Below are positions 48,120-51,167 of a DNA stretch of 51,167 nt, piece by piece. Positions within the stretch are counted from its first letter, which is position 1. Each line of letters starts with the position of its first letter. The position numbers were made by a program, and so were the translations under genes. This DNA comes from Chloroflexota bacterium (GTDB lineage: Bacteria > Chloroflexota > Dehalococcoidia > SHYB01), in NCBI GenBank assembly GCA_016875535.1, contig VGPF01000012.1, forward strand, positions 1 through 51,167. Direction: 5' to 3'. The notes under the pieces are model-generated. The model ran no database searches and was not told where the DNA came from. It saw only the letters and a list, made by a program, of their open reading frames with translations.

Positions 48120-48832
48120 CTATTCGGGCGGGGCGTGGGGCGCTTCGCCGCCGAGCTCGAAGCTGTAGCCGACGCCGCGGTGGGAGCGGATGATTTTTGG
48201 TGGGACGGCATCATCGCCGAGCTTGAGGCGGAGGCGGCGGACGGCATCTTGATAGCGGCGGGGTCCATCTGGTCAACGCCCCAGACGGACTCGGCCAATT
48301 CCTTGTGGGTGGCCACCTTTCCATCGCGGCTGGCGAGATGGGCCAGGAGGTTCCATTCCGTGGGCGCAAGGCTGACTTCCTGGCCGTCCACCTTGAGGAT
48401 ATGGCCTGCGAAATCAATGGAGATGCCGCTGCCCTTGACAACGCCGTCATCGGCGATGGAGTTTTTCCGTGCGCCCCGGCGCATCACAGCGCGGATGCGG
48501 GCTAGGAGCTCATTGTGGGAGAATGGCTTGACGATATAGTCGTCCGCGCCGCCCTCCAGGCCTTTGACGCGGGACTTCTCCTCGCCCCGGCCAGTGACGA
48601 TGATGATAGGCACGGTGGACGACTTGCGGATCTGCTCCAGGACGTCCATGCCATCAATATCGGGCAGGCCGAGGTCCAGCAGGACGAGGTCTGGGTTCTC
48701 AGTCTTGAAGAAGTTCAGGCCGGTCGCTCCGCTTTGTGCGGTAATCAGGTTGCTATCCGGCCATCGCACGGAGAGGCAAAGGGTGATGATATCCAGGACT
48801 TCCCGGGTATCTTCGATGACAAGGACTTTCAC
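48120..48832 (-). pseudogene. OmpR/PhoB-type response regulator, frameshifted in the DNA-binding domain
   Basis: The receiver domain is intact: VLVIEDTREVLDIITLCLS, the phospho-acceptor Asp in LVLLDLGLPDIDGMDV, the conserved Thr in IIIVTGRGEE and Lys in DDYIVKPFSHNELLAR. The winged-helix domain starts normally (APTEWNLLAHLASRDGKVAT, KELAESVWGVDQMDPA) and then shifts frame at about 48258. In the -1 frame it goes on YQDAVRRLRLKLGDDAVPPK, IIRSHRGVGYSFELGGEAP and stops at 48120. One missing C (GCCGC for GCCCGC) would restore the family sequence DPARYQDAVRRLR. As written, the recognition helix is lost. It is 11 bp downstream of the kinase gene. Confidence 0.88.
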
Positions 48833-48843
48833 TGCATTTCCCT

Positions 48844-50954
48844 CTAAGCCTTTGCCGGCCCGTCAATGGGGATACTGAACGAGAAGATATTACCCTCTCC
48901 GTCCGCGCTTTGCACGCCGATCTTTCCGCCATGGGCCTCGATGATCTGGCGTGCCAGGGAGAGGCCCAGCCCCAGCCCCTGCTGTTCCTGCCGGTCCTGC
49001 GCCGCTACGAAATAGGGCTCAAAGAGCTTGGCCTGGCCCTCCTTAGAGATCGTCTTTCCGTGGTCGCGGATGCGGACGGTGACAAAGGTGTTGTCCCCGA
49101 AGGCTTGGACGGATATGTGCTTGCCTGGGGGGGGTTCGCCCTGATGGCGTTCAAGAGCAGGGTGGAGACTACTTGGCGCAGGCGCGGCCCATCGCCGGTA
49201 ACCTTGGGCAGCGGATCGCGGATCTCAAGTTGAGTGGATTCGCCACGGCGTTTCGCCTCTGCATCGCGAAGGTCGCAGAGCTCAGTAAGCAAGACCTTTG
49301 TGTCTATCTCAGCAAGGTCTAGCGGCAGGGTGCGCGCCTGGAAGGCGGCCACATCGAGCATATCGTCGATGCGGCGGCGTAGAACGTCGGCGCCAGACTT
49401 GATGTTGGAGAGGAGCTTGCCTTCCTGGGAGTCCGGCTCCGGCTCCAGCACGTCCTCCAGGAGACCGGCCGATGCAGCGACAGGGGTGAGCGGGGTCCTA
49501 AGTTCATGAGAGAGGACGCGCAGGAACTTGAGGCGCGCGGCGTCCTCCCGCTCCTGAGCAAGTTTACGCTCGGTGATATCGCGCACCATGACCAGACCCT
49601 CGTCGCGCTGGCATACCACATAGCGCGCCTCGAACCAGTGGATCTGGTTGTTATCCAGCGATTGGTACTCCATGATTCGGGAGGAGCCGGTATCGAGCGT
49701 CATCTGGATATTGCGGACATGATCGGCGACGTACTCAGGCGGGATAACGTCGCTTCCCGCCTTCTCCACGATGCGGGTGTTCGGTAGGCGCGATTCGAAC
49801 TGCCTGGCGCCGGCGAAGGCAAGGGTCCTGCCTTCCCGGTTGGCGCGGAAGAGGACGTCCGGCACGGCGACGAGGATGGCGCGGTTGACGGCTTCGCTTT
49901 CAAGGAGGGCCTCTTGCGCCTGGGCGCGCTCGGCCTGGGAGCGCTCTATGGCTGCGAGCATATCGTTGATGGCGGTGCCGACGCTGGTGATTTCGTCGCT
50001 TCCCGGGACGGTGACGCGGCTGGACGGGCTCCCACTGACGGCGATCTCGCGCAGGCCGTTGCTGAGACGCTCCACGCGCGAGAGGACGAGGCGGTCGAGA
50101 AGGACGAGAACGACGAAGCCGAAGACGAAGAGGCTGGCGATAAGGGCGATGATGACAAAGAGGACAGTGGTGTTGCCTTGGGCCAGGGCGCCGCGCGGGA
50201 TATCAGCGCGGAGGATGAGACCAGGTGCGCCGGAAATATCGTTGATCACGGCATAGCCGCCGATGGTATCCGAGCTGACCTTCTTGGTGTAGAGCCCTTT
50301 CTCATCGGCCTGCTCGATAGCCTTGCGGAAGTCCCCCGGCAGGCTGGGGTTCTTGGCGTTTCTCGCTTCGACATTAAAGAGGGTGGTCTCCTTCAGGCTG
50401 GCCACCACGCCCTTGTCCACAAAGCGGCCGAAGATGACGGCTCCCCGTATCGGGCCCATCTCAGTGCTTGTCAGCACGGGATGGGAAGTGATGAGCATCG
50501 GCCCTTCCGGCAAAGAGAGAAGTCCGGCGATGCCGCTCTTGAGGCCTGTATGGGAGACCAGCGGCTGGCCTGGGGCCAACAGCGGCCTCAGGCCTTGCGG
50601 TACCTGGGTCGGGATTCCATCGTCCTGGTTGAAACCGCCGCTATAGACGATGCTTGCTTCGGCGTTAGTGTAGACGATGACGCTGAGCCCAAGGCGCAAG
50701 TAGGTCTCGTTCACCAGGTTGGCGCTGATGAAGTCCGGGTTTTGACCCTCCACAAAGCTCAGCGCTTCATCCCACGCGCCCCAATCAATGTTCGTGTTCT
50801 TGATATTGTCTAGGAAACGGTTGAAAACGCCGATGACCCGTTCGATGTCTCGCTTGGATTCCGTTTCTTCACGGCTGCGAAAACCATCGAGCACAATGAC
50901 GCGAGAGCTGCCGTAGAGGACGACGAAGAGAACGATGATGAGCGCTCCCCCGCC
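48844..50954 (-). pseudogene. CHASE4-HAMP-PAS histidine kinase, 5' end cut by an IS and frameshifted in the ATPase domain
   Basis: A membrane histidine kinase: the remains of a first membrane helix (LIIVLFVVLYGSS), an external CHASE4 sensor domain (NTNIDWGAWDEALSF, VNETYLRLGLSVIVYTN), a second helix (TVLFVIIALIASLFVFGFVV), HAMP, PAS, and the phospho-acceptor His in LRVLSHELRTPLTPV. In the ATPase domain the frame breaks in a run of eight C (plus strand G 49127-49134) after STLLLNAIR. The other frame continues FVTVRIRDHGKTISKEGQAK, LGLGLSLARQIIEAHGGKIG to the stop at 48844. A ninth C would repair it. At the 5' side the frame runs into an IS end at about 50946, so the native start is gone. Confidence 0.87.
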
Positions 50955-51167
50955 CTAGGATTTTCTTGGACACGGAATTGGGGCATGATGCCACAAACTC
51001 TAAGGAGGTGTCCATGATGGATGGAAAGGGCGAGGGAGCACTTGATCGAGGCCGCGTTGAGCGAGGGAGATTCTCCTCTCGGCGCAAGAGCGGAGCGGTG
51101 ATGCGGCTGCTGCATGGGGAAGAGTTGGACGCGCTGTCCCGGGAGTTGGGCGTCACGGCGGCGACCC
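50946..51167 (+). mobile_element. IS3-family insertion sequence, left (5') end only
   Basis: A terminal-repeat-like sequence at about 50946-50972 (CGCCC, TAGGATTT, TCTTGGACA) resembles the reverse complement of the IS end at 390-413. The transposase OrfA gene starts 42 bp further in. The element lies across the 5' end of the histidine kinase gene. Its 3' part is outside the window. The exact outer boundary (50939-50950) and any target-site duplication cannot be fixed without the other end. Confidence 0.7.
51014..51167 (+). CDS. IS3-family transposase OrfA, N-terminal part (partial)
   Basis: A frame from ATG 51014 to the window edge, 51 codons, with AAGGAGGTG 3 nt upstream. After a Gly/Arg-rich lead it reads RFSSRRKSGAVMRLLHGEEL, DALSRELGVTAAT, the helix-turn-helix of IS3-type OrfA proteins that bind the element's ends. 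This OrfA type is usually found with the OrfB type seen at 2-373, so both window edges probably carry the same or closely related element. Early codons 1-15 are variable in this family; the second ATG at 51017 is an equal alternative. Confidence 0.85.
   Translation, partial: MMDGKGEGALDRGRVERGRFSSRRKSGAVMRLLHGEELDALSRELGVTAAT

Noticed and set aside
50955-50973. A third frameshift at the N-terminus of the histidine kinase, with a GTG start at 50973 giving a Lys-rich lead before the membrane helix
   Set aside because: The sequence there matches the terminal repeat of the IS at 390-413, so the break is better explained by IS insertion than by an indel.

Overview
The window is GC-rich, densely coded bacterial DNA. 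Gene content suggests a heterotrophic Chloroflexota bacterium of the Dehalococcoidia/SAR202 kind: many family III CoA-transferases, several acyl-CoA dehydrogenases, amidohydrolase-2 enzymes, F420-type flavin enzymes (LLM and DUF385), ABM-domain proteins and CoA-linked dehydrogenases. This placement is inference; there is no rRNA or other marker gene here. No tRNA, rRNA or CRISPR array was found.

Layout. Both edges lie inside IS3-family insertion sequences in the same orientation: a 3' end at 1-413 and a 5' end from about 50946. The left copy supplies the last codons of a ccdA gene; the right copy cuts off the 5' end of a histidine kinase gene. From 1.6 to 12.5 kb come two MFS transporters, a zinc alcohol dehydrogenase, an amidohydrolase, an acyl-CoA dehydrogenase, an RpiB-ABM fusion protein followed by a free ABM protein, a GH63-like glycosidase, a PEBP protein and a small metallopeptidase. 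From 12.7 to 20.5 kb come a second amidohydrolase, an operon of two PTPS-type enzymes plus an SDR (a likely pterin pathway), a hicBA module whose toxin gene carries a stop codon, two acyl-CoA dehydrogenases with complementary motifs, a HIT protein and a 49-residue basic protein. From 20.5 to 21.6 kb there is 1 kb without a convincing gene, including two interleaved 9-bp stems, then a 52-residue peptide gene and a small ABM-like gene.

From 22.4 to 36.5 kb lies a CoA-thioester catabolic region: crotonase, two CoA-transferases, a thiolase-like protein lacking the usual cysteine with a DUF35 partner, SDRs, an LLM oxidoreductase, an RraA-type protein and a 2-hydroxyacid dehydrogenase. From 38.1 to 47 kb there are five more CoA-transferase genes, two of them encoding two complete domains in one chain. 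The set looks built to activate carboxylic acids as CoA thioesters, oxidise and hydrate them, and cleave them. The actual substrates cannot be read from sequence. The last 3 kb hold a PrxQ-type peroxiredoxin and a two-component system broken by frameshifts and the IS.

Two patterns stand out. First, nine CoA-transferase domains can be aligned without gaps around the catalytic aspartate. Five keep it and four have lost it, and degenerate domains are fused to, or sit beside, intact ones. Second, several intergenic spaces contain arrays of short hairpins with different stems but similar purine-rich 3-4 nt loops, most of them placed just after the stop codon of a minus-strand gene.
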